A stretch of DNA of 5,305 nucleotides from Phycisphaerales bacterium (lineage in GTDB: Bacteria; Planctomycetota; Phycisphaerae; Tepidisphaerales; Tepidisphaeraceae), in contig PMAK01000063.1 in NCBI GenBank assembly GCA_003153655.1, positions 1,520-6,824 on the forward strand, read 5' to 3'. Shown here piece by piece: positions 4,785 to 5,305 of the stretch. The notes below the pieces were generated by a model. That model was not told the origin of the DNA and did not search any database. It worked only from the letters and a program-made list of their open reading frames with translations. Position 1 is the first letter of the stretch. Every line of letters starts with the position of its first letter. The position numbers were made by a program, and so were the translations under genes.

Positions 4785-5305
4785 ATGAAATTGAACGGAA
4801 TCATTGCTGCCGTTTTATTGGGATTTTTCGCAGCTGGGACTGCGCTGGCTGATGTTGCGCCAACGACGCAGCCGACCGGAGCGAATCTTGCCAATGAGCT
4901 TCAACTCCGCGCGAATGAGGACATGGGGCGGAATGATTACGCCTCCGCCCTGCCGCTGCTGCAAAAGGTCTCAGAGTTGCTGGCGGATCAGCCGGACCAG
5001 CTTGGGCCGATCCTGGAGCAGATTCGGGTTTGCCGGCACCAGATGCTGAATCCTCCAGTTAAGCCGATGGCAGCGATGGCTCAGCAATCCATGGCCGTCG
5101 TGGTGGATGGCGGCCCGCGCCATATTCACCCAGCCCCGGTGGCGGGCCAAACTATCGAGATGGCGATCAAAGAGCTTGGCAATTTCGATTACGATGCCAC
5201 TGCCGGAGGCGATATCCCGACGGATGTGCTGCGTCTGGACGGATGCCATTTCAAGACGACCGGATACATGATTCCGCTGGATCAGGCGGAGAGCATTTCT
5301 GAATT
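4785..5305 (+). CDS. Exported DUF3299-like protein, 5' part
   Basis: The frame from ATG 4785 stays open to the window end, giving 173 codons; the 3' part is missing. Residues 1-22 are a Sec signal peptide (MKLN, hydrophobic core, cleavage likely after ALA22). Residues about 36-88 look helical and TPR-like (ANEDMGRNDYASALPLLQKVSELL), followed by a Pro/Ala/Met-rich linker. From about 121 the sequence (MAIKELGNFDYDATAGGDIPTDVLRLDGCHFKTTGYMIPLDQAESISE) has the pattern of DUF3299: a short helix, 'FDYD', 'IP..V..LDG', then 'GYMIPLD'. Family members are periplasmic or exported proteins of unknown function; a conserved cysteine-proline segment expected next lies beyond the window. It follows mltA on the same strand with its own ribosome-binding site. 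The export call is firm; the DUF assignment is from remembered family pattern. Confidence 0.8.
   Translation, partial: MKLNGIIAAVLLGFFAAGTALADVAPTTQPTGANLANELQLRANEDMGRNDYASALPLLQKVSELLADQPDQLGPILEQIRVCRHQMLNPPVKPMAAMAQQSMAVVVDGGPRHIHPAPVAGQTIEMAIKELGNFDYDATAGGDIPTDVLRLDGCHFKTTGYMIPLDQAESISE

Overview
The window holds ordinary bacterial housekeeping genes with one small accessory module. It reads most like a planctomycete, possibly of the Phycisphaerae side. That rests on remembered protein resemblance: a YmdB-type phosphodiesterase with a GDH motif, an exported DUF3299-like protein with a FDYD...IPLDQAE pattern, and a lipoprotein MltA. The moderately GC-rich DNA and sparse Shine-Dalgarno (SD) sequences also fit. 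No rRNA or tRNA is present to confirm it. The DNA is densely coded, with no gene-free stretch over 300 bases.

Left part (1-1573). The 3' end of an MDR-family zinc-type dehydrogenase is followed after 4 bases by ribH (lumazine synthase, riboflavin synthesis), probably co-transcribed. A YmdB-like metallophosphoesterase on the minus strand converges on ribH with a 6-base gap.

Middle (1574-3416). A 116-base divergent spacer carries a heptanucleotide tandem repeat (AAATCCG x3 plus a degenerate copy) and candidate promoters for the phosphoesterase and for lipA (lipoyl synthase). lipA converges, with a 14-base gap, on a two-gene type II toxin-antitoxin operon on the minus strand. The toxin, of the RelE/ParE (phage Gp49-like, HigB-type) family, is encoded first and the XRE-family helix-turn-helix antitoxin second. 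The operon has a clear sigma70-type promoter, and an 18-bp inverted repeat fills its spacer, a good candidate for an autoregulatory operator.

Right part (3417-5305). A lipoprotein membrane-bound lytic transglycosylase A (mltA) starts at GTG 3417 behind a GGAGG ribosome-binding site, with an 11-bp hairpin in its leader. It is followed by the 5' part of an exported DUF3299-like protein that runs off the window.

I did not find a convincing new multi-gene system. The more interesting points are the operator-promoter of the toxin-antitoxin operon, three promoters placed so close to their start codons that leaderless transcripts are likely, the heptad repeat that supplies a possible -35 element, and altered residues in the YmdB-like and RibH proteins.
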